Below, piece by piece: positions 20,914 to 31,113 of a stretch of 64,000 bases of DNA. Both the position numbers and the translations under genes were made by a program. Origin of the DNA: Megamerina dolium (taxonomy: Eukaryota; Arthropoda; Insecta; Diptera; Megamerinidae); contig OY978525.1 of assembly GCA_963854835.1 (NCBI GenBank), positions 50,413,429-50,477,428 on the forward strand. Direction: 5' to 3'. Below the pieces are notes generated by a model. That model made no database searches and was not told the origin of the DNA. It worked only from the letters and a program-made list of their open reading frames with translations. Position 1 is the stretch's first letter. Every line of letters starts with the position of its first letter.

Positions 20914-23900
20914 TTATGGATGATTGGCACACCATTTGCGTAATTTAAAACCATGCTTTTTTAGGATGTGTATGAGTTGCTGTTGTGGTGTGATGGCTGT
21001 TACCAAACTGTCAGAACCCCCTAGTCCATCATCAACGTAGAAGTTGTGCTGCAGAATTTGAGCTCCTAATGGAAAATCATTAGCATTTTCTACCGCGATA
21101 CGTTGTAGGCATTTTGTTGCGAGATATGGTGCTGCTCGTGTCCCATAGGCAACCGTGTTGAGTTGGTAATAGCCTATAGGTGCTGTTGGACGATTTCTCC
21201 ACATGATAATTTGATACCGCTGATCTTCTGGATGAATAAGAATTTGACGGTACATTTTCTCAATGTCAGTTGTAAAAACAAAGCGTGGCAAACGAAAACG
21301 AAGGAGTATGGAGAATAATTCACCTTGAACTGTTGGACCTACGTACATCAAATCATTCAATGAATAACTAGACGTAGTTTTGGCCGAGGCGTCAAATACC
21401 ACTCGAAGTTTGGTCGTAGTGCTGTCTGGTTTGAGAACACAATGATGAGGAATGAAATAACTAGGAACCAATACGGAATCGAGATTTACTTCTTCCATGT
21501 GTCCCAAACGCTCGTATTCTTCCATAAATTGGACATATTGCTTCCGCACTGTGTCATTTTTGAGTAGCCGCCGTTCCAGACTTAAAAATCTGTTGTAGGC
21601 TAATTCTCGTAATGATCCCAAGACTGATGTGTCTTCCAGGAATGGTAGTTTGACGACAAAACGACCTTCGTCATTGGTGCAAGCGTTCTGAGCGAAATGC
21701 GTCTCGCAACGGGGTTCTGCTGGTGATAGTCCCTTTTTTTTTGGTTCTACTTCATCCATTCTCCATAGCCGTTCTACTACCTCGTCCAGTGCGACATCAG
21801 TATCACTGATATTTGCTTGATTCCCAAAAACAGCACAAGTCAGTGTCTCTGATGATTCAGAGTTGTTTCCAATCTTTCCACTTAGGATCCAACCAAGTTT
21901 TGTATTTTGCAGGACTGGGAGATCAGTAGAGAGGATGATTTGTCCAGTAGCCATTAGATTAAAATAGAATTCGTCACCAAGCAGAATATCGACCTTCCCT
22001 TGTTGATAAAATTCTGGATCTGCTAATTGAATGTTGGTAGGGATTGACCAGGTAGAGATATTAAGATTGTGGCTTGGCTGGGCGGGAACGATGGTTGGAA
22101 GTACAAAGTCTTCTAAGTGAGCTGAGAAGATGTTGTCCAAAGATTGTAATTTAACATTCACCCATTGAGTGGACCCTTTTTTAGCCTTTCCCATGCCTTC
22201 AATGCACAGTGAGGCGTCACTTGGGAGTATAGACAACTTTTTGATGAGGCGTTCTGAGACAATATTTATTTGTGAGCCGGAGTCTAGTATTGCTCTGAAT
22301 TCACCTAATCTTCCGTTAGCTGCCGTAACTATTATCTTTGCTGTCGCTAATAAAACGTATCCTTTGTCTGCTGGCACGGTGTTGGCCGATGCTGATGTTA
22401 CTGCTATTTTCGATTCAGATGTTCTTAACGCTGTGTTGGGTGCCGTTGATTGGTTTGATTTTGGAGCGTCGACTCTGCTGTCTAAGTGTACTAATGAATT
22501 GTGCTTCTTGTTGCACTTAGTGCATGACCTTAAGACGCAGGTTTTTGCTGTATGATTCTGCCTAAAACAATTGACACATAGTTTATTTTTTTGTACCCAA
22601 TTCAATCTTTCTGATGTGGATAATTGCAGAAATTTCTTGCAGAAATATAGCGGATGAGAGCTGATGCTGCAGAATTTGCATGCATTGTTGATCTTCTGCG
22701 TAGTTGCAGCTGTATTGAAGGCTCTTTGTGTTTTTTCCTTGTGCCCGATAGCTTCCATTGATTGGAATTGAGCTTCGAGGAAGGTCAAAAAGTGTTTGAT
22801 GCACTGGGGCTCCTTTGGATTTGAAAGTGATCTTTCATACAAAATGTGGATGCCTCGATCCAACTTTTTGACCAATATGTGTAGCAGCATGGGATCCGAA
22901 GAAGTTGTGTTGATCCCAATTATGTTTAATGCGTGTAAGCATTCCTTTGTTGTGTCATGTAGCTGTTTAATACTTGCAGCTGATGAAGCTCCTGGTTGGT
23001 CTAGTAGCTGTTGTATTAATGAAGCTACTAGAATCCGTTGATTTTTGTATCTTTCTTGTAACAGGTTCCAAGCAGTAGAGTAATTTTCACCTGTGGCTGA
23101 AAGATGGCTGATCAATTTTTCTGCTTCCCCTCCTACATTAGATTTGAGATACCAAATCTTTTGTATAGCAGGAAGTTGTTGATTGTCTACTAATTGTGAG
23201 AACAAATCAAAAAATGTTCGCCACTTTAAGTAGTCTCCATTGAATTTTGGAATAGCAATCTTAGGCAATGGGAGATTGCTATTCTGAGCAGATCCGATGT
23301 TTTGTGGTACATTATTGGACGTCAGAGCAAAATTGTTGATGACCATCTCTTCAAGATTCTTGTATGAGTCCATGTCGTACCCATCCTTCAAAGGATCTTG
23401 AACCGATTCCCATATTGAGAAGTGCAGATCTTGAATCTGCCCCCAAAGTGTTTCCTTTAGCTTGATATTACCACCGGTCGGATCTTGAATGAGCAATCGT
23501 TTGAGAGATTGCATCATTACCATTTGTCTTCTAATCGAAGGACTTGTTGAAGGTAGAGGTGTTGTTGTGTCGCTGTTATGTGCAACAGTTGTCCTGATTG
23601 ACACAGTGGGCTTTTCAGCTGCTGGCTTATTTGAAGTTTCCAATATGGCTGATTCAAATTTTTCTCGGTACTTAATTGTGAGTTCCGTAATTTTTTCGTA
23701 ATACCCCTCGGTGAAGTATATGTGGTCCATTGGAATGTTCTCGAGACACCGTATACTGTTATCAGTGGTTTCGAATTCCGACCATGCCTTGTCTAATCTT
23801 CTGAGCCGTTCCTCATAATATTCAATGGATTTCCTGGAAGCTGAGTCATTTTTGACGTTGCGGATGATGCTCTCTATTAATTCGCCAGTTGTGAGCTGAC

Positions 23901-23979
23901 ATTCCGTTAAATGGCAGTTAAATGGCGTCACTTCCGAATCCTTTTTGGAAGTTGCCATTTTGTGAGATGTATCGCTCAC
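20914..23979 (-). CDS. BEL Gag-protease-reverse transcriptase polyprotein (truncated by stop)
   Basis: A 1,021-codon open frame from the ATG at 23977-23979. Gag occupies about residues 1-470, with the CCHC-type cluster CKFCSISSHPLYFC, CVNCFRQNHTAKTC and CTKCNKKHNSLVH (about residues 430-500). The aspartic protease motif ILDSGSQINIV is near residue 565. The reverse transcriptase has LRVVFDASAKT, FTTDIEKMYRQI and the catalytic HNFYVDDGLGG near residue 985. The ORF ends at a TAA after KWCANHP, well before the normal end of Pol; downstream fragments continue the homology. The Gag to RT part is thus intact in a single frame, as usual for BEL/Pao. Confidence 0.92.
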   Translation of the reverse strand: MSDTSHKMATSKKDSEVTPFNCHLTECQLTTGELIESIIRNVKNDSASRKSIEYYEERLRRLDKAWSEFETTDNSIRCLENIPMDHIYFTEGYYEKITELTIKYREKFESAILETSNKPAAEKPTVSIRTTVAHNSDTTTPLPSTSPSIRRQMVMMQSLKRLLIQDPTGGNIKLKETLWGQIQDLHFSIWESVQDPLKDGYDMDSYKNLEEMVINNFALTSNNVPQNIGSAQNSNLPLPKIAIPKFNGDYLKWRTFFDLFSQLVDNQQLPAIQKIWYLKSNVGGEAEKLISHLSATGENYSTAWNLLQERYKNQRILVASLIQQLLDQPGASSAASIKQLHDTTKECLHALNIIGINTTSSDPMLLHILVKKLDRGIHILYERSLSNPKEPQCIKHFLTFLEAQFQSMEAIGHKEKTQRAFNTAATTQKINNACKFCSISSHPLYFCKKFLQLSTSERLNWVQKNKLCVNCFRQNHTAKTCVLRSCTKCNKKHNSLVHLDSRVDAPKSNQSTAPNTALRTSESKIAVTSASANTVPADKGYVLLATAKIIVTAANGRLGEFRAILDSGSQINIVSERLIKKLSILPSDASLCIEGMGKAKKGSTQWVNVKLQSLDNIFSAHLEDFVLPTIVPAQPSHNLNISTWSIPTNIQLADPEFYQQGKVDILLGDEFYFNLMATGQIILSTDLPVLQNTKLGWILSGKIGNNSESSETLTCAVFGNQANISDTDVALDEVVERLWRMDEVEPKKKGLSPAEPRCETHFAQNACTNDEGRFVVKLPFLEDTSVLGSLRELAYNRFLSLERRLLKNDTVRKQYVQFMEEYERLGHMEEVNLDSVLVPSYFIPHHCVLKPDSTTTKLRVVFDASAKTTSSYSLNDLMYVGPTVQGELFSILLRFRLPRFVFTTDIEKMYRQILIHPEDQRYQIIMWRNRPTAPIGYYQLNTVAYGTRAAPYLATKCLQRIAVENANDFPLGAQILQHNFYVDDGLGGSDSLVTAITPQQQLIHILKKHGFKLRKWCANHP

Positions 23980-24341
23980 TTGTGTTAGTATTGGTAGTTG
24001 GAGGTTAAGGATTGCTGTTACCCTTATTTCTGGATATCCAGTAGATGTGTGTCACCTATTGGATTTTAGTAAAAATGTGCCTTGGGGCTTCTGTTGATTA
24101 CCGGCTGATGATGACCTTGATGTCATCTGCTGGTTACCGGTCGATGAATGTGTTGAATGCCTGTTGGTGCTAGCCTTGTGCTAGTTCCGATTCCAGACTT
24201 GTGATAATTAGCTTTTAATTAGCTTTTGTTGATGCCTGTTGGTACTAGCCTTGTGCTAGATCCGATTTCAGACTGTGATAATTAGCTTTTAGTTAGCTTT
24301 TGTTGCAGGTTTCTTATGATCTTGTTTTCTAGTTGTTTTTA
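23980..24341 (-). other. BEL leader between primer site and gag
   Basis: About 360 bases of untranslated leader. It contains a duplicated block (GCTAGTTCCGATTCCAGACT and GCTAGATCCGATTTCAGACT, near 24180 and 24255, each followed by GTGATAATTAGCTTTTA). No ORF of note is present. Packaging signals would be expected here but cannot be assigned. Confidence 0.6.
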
Positions 24342-24359
24342 ATCACGTCGGGGTCACCA
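24342..24359 (-). promoter_or_regulatory. primer-binding site matching tRNA-Trp
   Basis: Minus-strand TGGTGACCCCGACGTGAT lies 3 nt inside the 5' LTR. It is complementary over 18 nt to the 3' end of insect tRNA-Trp as I recall it (...ATCACGTCGGGGTCA plus CCA). It would prime minus-strand cDNA synthesis. Confidence 0.82.
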
Positions 24360-24362
24360 AAA

Positions 24363-24763
24363 TGTTACGTCTAGCGATGCAAACTCAAGCGATTCGCCTG
24401 GAATGCTCTAGACTTCGTAACTATGCCAAAAAGTAAACACAGGCACTTGAACCTGGATTACTTATGGCAACAAAAAAAAAAGGAGAATGCAAACACAGGC
24501 ACTTGAACCTGGATTGTGATTAAAAACAACTAGACGAACTAATTATTCGTGATCAATTGAATATCGACCTGTAGTCGATTTCTCTATTTATTACAAAATA
24601 TTGCCTATACATATATTTACTCGCGGTCATATGCTGTCAAGGTTACAAATATGCAATACAATATAATGATTGTGCAATATGATAAACTTTTTATATACAC
24701 ATATATTTCATAATTTCTTCCAGACTAAATACATACTACATATATATGTTTAAGAATTAAACA
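24363..24763 (-). repeat. 5' LTR of the BEL element
   Basis: 401 bp with TG...CA ends: the plus strand begins TGTTACGTCTAGCG and ends AATTAAACA at 24763. It carries a near-tandem duplication of AACACAGGCACTTGAACCTG (about 24435-24454 and 24493-24512) and lacks the 253-bp segment of the 3' LTR. Confidence 0.9.
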
Positions 24764-25990
24764 GACATATTTAACCTGATTGTTTGACGAGTACTCATTT
24801 TCAATAATTTTTTGTACTCTATAATACTCATAGTCGTTAAGGTAGAAATATATTCCTACTTTGCCCTTTCCTACTTCTCTTCTTATGATATTAAGGATAC
24901 CATTATTTTCTATATCCTGCTTCCTAATGATGATTCTTTTGTTGCCAAATATTATTTGAGTAGGACTGTCATTATTTTCATCCACTATTATAATTTGTGT
25001 TTTAAACCTATTGACGACTGTATCCAGAATTGGTAGACTATATCGTAAGTCTTCCTCTTGAGAGTGAACTGTTTGTACCTCTATCGACTCGTTGTCACTT
25101 TGTTGGGTATTAGGGGTTTCTATTTCATTAAATGTATTTTGGTTCTCTTGATCTTCCCCTTGATTGATTTCATCTTCTCTGATCCTACTAAGAAAATCTG
25201 CAATATTATTAGTTTTCCCTTTTATATATTCTAGAGAGAATTTATATTCTCCCAGGCTTACTAGCCATCTTTGAAGTCTCGGGCTGATGAGTGGTGATGA
25301 TCGCTTTCTAAATCGAATTCCCTTCCAAATATATAGGGTCTAACATATTTGACTGCCCAAACTATAGCGAGAAGTTCATTTTCTATAATTGCATAGTTGC
25401 ATTCATGTCTATTTAAGGTACGAGATGCGTAAGCGATTGGATGGCCTTCTTGAGATAGGACTGCTCCGATTGCAAAGTTACTTGCATCAGTCGTGATTTT
25501 AAATTTTTTACCGAAGTTTGGGTATCTTAGTATTGGGGTATTTGTGATTAGTTCTTTCAGATTCTCGAATGCGACTATGTAGTTGGGGTCATTAGTGTTT
25601 ATAGTTTGGCTCTTTTTTTAGATATTTTGACATTGGAAATGCTATCTTTGCATAATCTTTTACGAATTTTCGGTAGAACCTGGCCTTTGCTAAGCCTTTG
25701 GTGGAAGCCTTTTGCTAAGTCTAATTTTGTGAAATATTGCGATCTGCCAAGTTTGTACAGTAATGAATTCAATTTGGGTATTGGATATTTATCATCCATT
25801 GTAAATTCGTTGAGTTTTCGATAATCGACAACGATTCTGTATTTTTTGGTTCCTGAATTGTCCAATTTCTTTTCATTCTTTTTCTCTTTTATTCCTTGCT
25901 TTCTCTAATTATTCCTTTCTCTAGCATGCTTTTGATCTGGTTTTCAATTTCTGTTTCTGGTGTTATAAAAATGGCATATAAGCTGCCAGC
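24764..25990 (-). pseudogene. errantivirus-like pol remnant (RT to RNase H)
   Basis: Minus-strand Ty3/gypsy Pol fragment. RT blocks [20 protein letters not shown] and [13 protein letters not shown] lie near 25700-25865. RNase H blocks (YAIIENELLAIVWAVKYVRPYIFG, given here only as its ends YAIIENELLA and VRPYIFG; GKTNNIADFLSR) lie near 25180-25420. A charged linker leads to FYLNDYEYYRVQKIIENEYS at about 24790-24850. The catalytic YxDD part is missing, and stops and frameshifts are frequent around 25450-25640. The fragment stops at the BEL LTR. It is probably the same element as the env remnant and LTR at 13898-16335; integrase is absent from both parts. Confidence 0.8.
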
Positions 25991-26270
25991 TTACTGAAGG
26001 CAGTCGCGTACCTTCCTTGCCCACCGAGGTATTAAAGTCGCCAAGCACGATTTTGATATCGTGGCGGGGCAGCGGTCATAAGCGTCTTCGAGGCGCTGAA
26101 GAAGTTCTCCTTAGTCACATTGTCCTTCCCATCCGTCGGAGCGTGGGCACATATAAGGCTGATGTTGAAAAATTTTGCCTTGATGCGGATTGTGGCCAGC
26201 CGCTCATTCACAGGGGTGAACTGTGAGACAAGATGTCGTAGTCTCTTGCTGACCAAAAATCCATATCCTA
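25990..26270 (-). pseudogene. RTE-like LINE endonuclease fragment
   Basis: Minus-strand piece of an APE-type endonuclease: GFLVSKRLRHLVSQFTPVNE, LATIRIKAKFFNISLICAHA and PTDGKDNVTKENFF, the pattern in RTE-like (craniofacial development protein 2-like) insect LINE proteins. A frameshift occurs before the GDFN region at about 26040. It complements the RT half at 11072-12010, so both may derive from one family, but this is a separate, both-ends-truncated insertion. Confidence 0.78.
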
Positions 26271-27037
26271 GTTCGTGCCTTTCAGCATGTCAACTGTAGT
26301 AAATGTCACAGGACACTTGCAAGCTAGAAAAACAGCTGATCGCAAACAAACGAACAATTGCAATTTACTAAGATGGAATATCAGCTGTTCGTGAAACTTG
26401 CAAGTTTTTGCTGATTTTGCGTTCTCGTACTTTTTCATATATTTTTCTCTCTTCGAGCGAATGCTGTCAGTTTCTGAGAAATTTCTTTGCTGGATCATTT
26501 TTACTGGAAAAGTACGAAAACGAACCAATAATTGTACAGTGCTATGCACATTGCATAGCAGTGTACAATACACATTGCACATATTATTACAAACATTAAA
26601 TAAAGCCCTTTCGTTTTAACAACTAAATAACATGTGAACAGAGGACAGTGACAGTTGCACTGAATTTATGCAATATCTCGTATTGTATGTATGGAGGATT
26701 ACCTTTAAAAAAGCTGGTTGAAAGGTTTTCAAAAGTAAAAAAGCTAGATTGGCCAAATGAAAACGCTAAATAAGCTAAATAGTTAAAAAAAAGGTTAAAA
26801 AGGCCAGCTTTTTCAACATCTCGAAAACAGATTATATATTTCTTTTTAACATGTATGCATGTAGGTTCAACAACCGAAGCATATATGAGGTACAAATCTA
26901 TGAGAAAATAGTTTCGTAAAACTATTATTTAACATATATTATTGCAAACACTAAATCAAGCCCTTTAATTTTAACAACTAAATGACATGTGAATTTAGAA
27001 GAGGACAGTTGTAAACTATTTCAATATTATACAAGAA
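26271..27037. repeat. non-coding segment with ~75-bp direct repeats
   Basis: No gene. The block at about 26569-26647 (TTACAAACATTAAATAAAGC ... AACAACTAAATAACATGTGA ... GAGGACAGT) recurs at about 26940-27010 (TTGCAAACACTAAATCAAGC ... AACAACTAAATGACATGTGA ... GAGGACAGT). Between them lies the second copy of the dispersed repeat seen at 13690-13890. An 18-bp hairpin is at 26531-26569. Confidence 0.7.
26531..26569. repeat. 18-bp hairpin, one mismatch, 3-nt loop
   Basis: Left arm ATTGTACAGTGCTATGCA, loop CAT, right arm TGCATAGCAGTGTACAAT. The arms pair except at one position (G against G). Confidence 0.85.
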
Positions 27038-27138
27038 CAATAGGGGAACAGAACCGAAGATCCATGGGAAGCCACCCGCAAGGGTGCAAACAGGGATGAA
27101 AGATTGGAAGCTGAAAGGATAGTCACCAGAGATGGAGG
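27038..27138 (+). repeat. LOA-type LINE scrap with internal deletion
   Basis: CAATAGGGGAACAGAACCGA matches 38452-38471, and the following AGATCC...GGGAAGCCACCC...GTGCAAACAGG...TAGTCACCA...GATGGAG matches 39064-39140 of the LOA-type LINE. The two parts, about 0.6 kb apart there, are joined here. Confidence 0.85.
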
Positions 27139-27849
27139 ACCAATATATATTAAACTGAAGTGCGTGTTCTGAAACTTACAAAAACTTCAGATTTGGGTAT
27201 CCTTAAGCCACTTAGGAAATATTTGCGACGAAATTTTGTTAAATTTTTAAAATTAAGGAACAACTGTTCCTTTTATTCGCTTTCGTCCCTGTATTTGTAA
27301 GATTCCTATTTTAATGCTTAGCAAAAAATTACTACTTTCATTTCCAAGAAGTACTAACACTATTCTAAATGTATATACGGGAGCAACTTTGCATTATTTC
27401 TGACTAAACCCAAAGTTAATTCATGCAAAGTGGTGTTAATAGCTGATTTGGGATTTTTAAGAAGTTTTTCTTCTATCACGTGTACGCTGCTGCACGCTCA
27501 AAATTTTTTTACACTTTTGAAGATAGAAAAATAATAATTCTAATAATATAAAAAAATAAGAAACAGTATTTATTGATAACTCACATTGATAATTCACATG
27601 AAAATTTCATTCGCTTGATTTTAGCATATTTGGCGAATCCATTTCTGGCGAGTCGCTGGGAGTGGTGCCAAAGTTTCTTACATTCGTCTGATTATGACAC
27701 AGTAGGCGAATGTAGCTGGGCGACTCGCTGTTCATAATAGCATTTTGGGCGAATCGCCAAAATATTCCGGCGAATCGCGAATCATAATAGTCCTATTAAT
27801 TCATTATTGCATCTATTATATATGTATTTAATTCACGATGTATATCTTC
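27139..27849. other. non-coding, with GGCGANTCGC motif cluster
   Basis: No gene. Four copies of the near-palindromic GGCGANTCGC occur at 27647-27656, 27719-27728, 27748-27757 and 27769-27778, with weaker GGCGAAT copies at about 27632 and 27704. The rest is AT-rich. Confidence 0.7.
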
Positions 27850-27899
27850 ATTGGTTACATACCATGGCGAATTTCAAATAGTTTTTAATATTTTTAATT

Positions 27900-29870
27900 G
27901 CAACCGTTCGATAACTTAGAAGTTTGTATTACTGGTGGTGCTCCATACTTCTATTCCATACTTACATATTAGAACAATCACACCTTTATAAATGAGTAAT
28001 TTTATTTCTATGCAAAGTAGTGAGGTTTTGCTAAGTAGCCAGTACAGTTGGCCAAATCTGAAATTTGATTCAATTCGATTTTGTTTAATATGATCTCTCC
28101 AAATGAGATTTTGGTCAATTATTATTCCAAGGTATTTTGCTATTGTTGCTTTTTTTATTACTTCACTGTTGTACGTTATAGGAACGTCGCTCATCTTTCT
28201 ATTAGTGTACGTTACATGCGTAGTTTTTTCAACATATATTTTTACAGCCCTTTTGCCAAAGCAATCTATAACTAAATTTAATTGTTGTATTTTTGTCTTT
28301 TTGTTAATATCGTTATCAGATGACATCAGTACAGTGTCGACTGCATATGTGGCCGTCATATTCCCTGAAATAGGAGATATAGGAATGTCTGCCGTATATA
28401 ATAGGTATAATGGAAGGCCAACACCACAGTGGAACAGCTTCCATTGTTAAAATTTGAAAGTCTTATCTTTGAATTTTACATAAAATTGCCTTATTATTAT
28501 ATAACTGTTCAGAATTTGATAAAAGCTCTCAGACAGTTGGTTTTTCAGTTTTACCAATAGCCCATATGCCATACATGAATGCTTTTGATACGTCTAAATA
28601 TAAAGTCAATATCCATTGAAATTTTATTGACAACTCGATGTATATGTTGAAATGTCGAGTGTTTCTTTCTGAATCCAAATTAATGGTTAGGGATCGTATT
28701 ACGTTGTTTGGTTCAAGAAGTTCGAAGAAAATTTTCTCAAATACTTTCGATAGGCATGGAAGCAAGCTATTGGACCTATATACTCGTAATTGTTGGAGGT
28801 TCGGTTTTTTATTGAGCTTTCGTATTGCGACGATTTCAGCCGCTTTCCAAGTAGATGGGAAATGCTTTATTCTTAGTATGCTGTTGAATATGTTTCTAAT
28901 GCATATGAATTCGCTTTCTGGGTATTCTATTTGAATTTGAATGTGATTCCATCATAGCCTGGAGATTTTTTGACATTAATTTTTTTTTATCAACTTGCTT
29001 TTAATTTCCGCTACCGATATTTTTTGATAAGTTCATTTGATAAGTTCTTGGTTGAAGAAGTGGTACCATTCTATTTGTCGGGTTCATAAATGTTGTTCAT
29101 TTAGCGAGTGTTTCTGTGTGGTTGGTGTAGTACAGCTTATGTGTTTTATTGCCTTCCATATAGAGTAACTTGTAGCTCTAGTAGGTGCTCTAGTATGCTT
29201 GGTCGTTATATATATATTTTCTCAGCAATATTCCTTTTTCCAGATTGCATTCTAGTGTTGGAACAATTGGGAAGTGATCTGAGGACAAATCAGTACAATG
29301 TTGAATGTTTAACATTTGCATGTTATTATTTTTTTGTAATAAAGAAGTCATAACCGCAGGTTGTTTCATCGTATCACTAGGCCAATATTTAGGATCACTC
29401 GTGCTAAGAAATCGAGAGCTGCATTCACATAATGCATTATATAGAAGCCGTCCTTTTATGTTTGTAATTCTCGATCCCTAGGTAATATTTTTGGCATTGA
29501 AATCGCCTAGAATTGGAGATATGACTGCTTATTTTTATTATACTTTGGTAGTCAGTATACAGTTGATATAACAAATTGACCGTATTCACCGTTTAATTCG
29601 ATAAATGTTGCTTGTATGTTTTCAGTTTGATACGTATATTTATCAGTTTCATTACATTGTATATTTTATAAATATTGCAGTTCCACCAGGATGATTAATA
29701 TTAAAAATGGAATAATTTGGAATTTTGATATAGCTATTATGTGCGAAATGAATTTCAGAGAGTAAGACTATGTCTATGAAGTTTTCTGTAAGCTATATAT
29801 CAAACTCAGGGACCTGTTTATTGAGTCCATTGGTATTCCAGGCTACTATTTTTGATTTATTAGTGCTTCT
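27900..29870 (-). pseudogene. Jockey-type ORF2 remnant
   Basis: Endonuclease traces: VAWNTNGLNK (about 29820-29850) and PILGDFNAK (about 29480-29510). RT traces include a LPCLSKVFEKIFFELLEPNN block (about 28700-28765), DVSKAF (28570-28600), the degraded catalytic box TYAVDTVLM (where YADD would stand, about 28330-28355), and the later blocks AKYLGIIIDQNLIWRDHIK and YKYGIEVWSTTSNTNF near 27916-27970. Stops and frameshifts are throughout, and the catalytic Asp pair is lost. Confidence 0.75.
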
Positions 29871-30199
29871 CATCAAGTTTTTTGACTAATATAGAAATAA
29901 TATTCATCATGTTTGTTATTTGTAGAGTTAGCTGTGTTGGGTTGAATCTCTTCTTTATATTATTGGGTGTCCAGAGTAGCAAACTAAGAACATTTTTGTT
30001 TCTTTATTTTAATTTACATGTGTATTTAGCTTAAGTAGTTATCTATCGTTATTACTAAGTATTCATCTGTTTTGATTCTTACCTTATCTTTGCTATCATT
30101 AAATTGTCATCTACATATTCACCTCTCTATTATCATTCGCTCTTTTTCTACTTATGTACACTCTCCTTAGTACTAAAGCATATATTCTACTTTATATAT

Positions 30200-31010
30200 T
30201 TCGCATGTCTAAGCAATAAAGTTCATTCGTTGAAAAACCGCTCAATAAACACATCGTTCGGAAAAAATATTTTTTTTGCATAATCGAAAGGTGTAGACAA
30301 AATTTTTGGCTTCCCCGAACCAATTGGGTATATCGATATTACATGCTAATGTTTCAGCAAGTGTTGTAGATAATTTTGTTTGTCTATTATTGACGTTTTG
30401 TATTTTATTTTTATTATTAAACGATTGAGATGGCAAAACATTAATTGATTGTTGTACTTGTTTTCCTCTCAGAGCTGGAAAGCGTTCTATTCTCAATACT
30501 GTATGTACTGTACATCCTTTGTTGCTGTGTGCTTATCACCACAAAGTACGCATTTCACGTCGGAGCTTTTTTCTTTGTTTGGACAATCAATTGTTTTATA
30601 GCCTGCTGCTCATTTTACACATACAAGTTGCCTTGTACACACTTTTTAGTGTGCATATTTCTAGCAGTTGGTATGGTATGGTTCTTTTATGAATTGGGGC
30701 TCAAAACTGTTTTTACAGTGTAGTAGGTCGCTTACAGAATAAATCTCATTATTATTCTTAGCTTGTTTTATGGTAACTCAGTGGTAAAAAGAATAAGTGG
30801 TTGTTTCGTACTAGCATGTAGTACATATTGTATATTAGTGACATTATGCCCTAATTCCAAACGTTGTATTATTTCGTTCTTGTTTGCTGAGTGATGAATT
30901 TCACGTAAAAATATTCGAAATCCTCTTTCTTCTTTAGATCCTAGCCGGCCAAGACTTGCACAATGTGCAATTTGCCATCGTGATATGCTTCGTTTCTCAG
31001 TTACTGTTTA
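30200..31010 (-). pseudogene. Jockey-type ORF1 (Gag-like) remnant
   Basis: A CCHC-type cluster recognisable as CVLCGDKHTATKGC (about 30505-30550) is followed by RIERFPALRGKQVQQSINVL, which resembles the region after the knuckles in Jockey Gag. Upstream sequence to about 31010 is broken by stops. Confidence 0.6.
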
Positions 31011-31113
31011 ACTTTTGACGAAGCAAGACTGTTGCGCGTGTTATTGTATTGTCTTAGTAATGTTTCATGGTTTGTATCTTTACTTCATTGTTTAAATAGA
31101 CTTTTATTTCATA

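Larger units (their letters stand above)
16452..24763 (-). mobile_element. BEL/Pao LTR retrotransposon with env
   Basis: Minus-strand element, 8.3 kb: 5' LTR 24363-24763, tRNA-Trp-type primer site, Gag-PR-RT ORF, RNase H, integrase, F-type Env, 3' LTR 16452-17007. Coding is interrupted by several stops and frameshifts. The 3' LTR is cut at its outer end, where the SINE head abuts. At the right it adjoins an errantivirus pol remnant, and env of apparently the same element lies beyond the SINE on the left. I therefore infer the BEL inserted into the errantivirus copy and a deletion later removed material at the left junction. Confidence 0.9.
27850..31090 (-). mobile_element. decayed Jockey-type LINE
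   Basis: Minus-strand LINE, old and heavily mutated, recognised from ordered fragments. These are Gag knuckles (30480-30720), endonuclease (about 28980-29870), reverse transcriptase (28380-28960) and a C-terminal block (27900-28360). It is not the same copy or close family as the Jockey LINE at 5899-8787. Ends are approximate. Confidence 0.7.
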
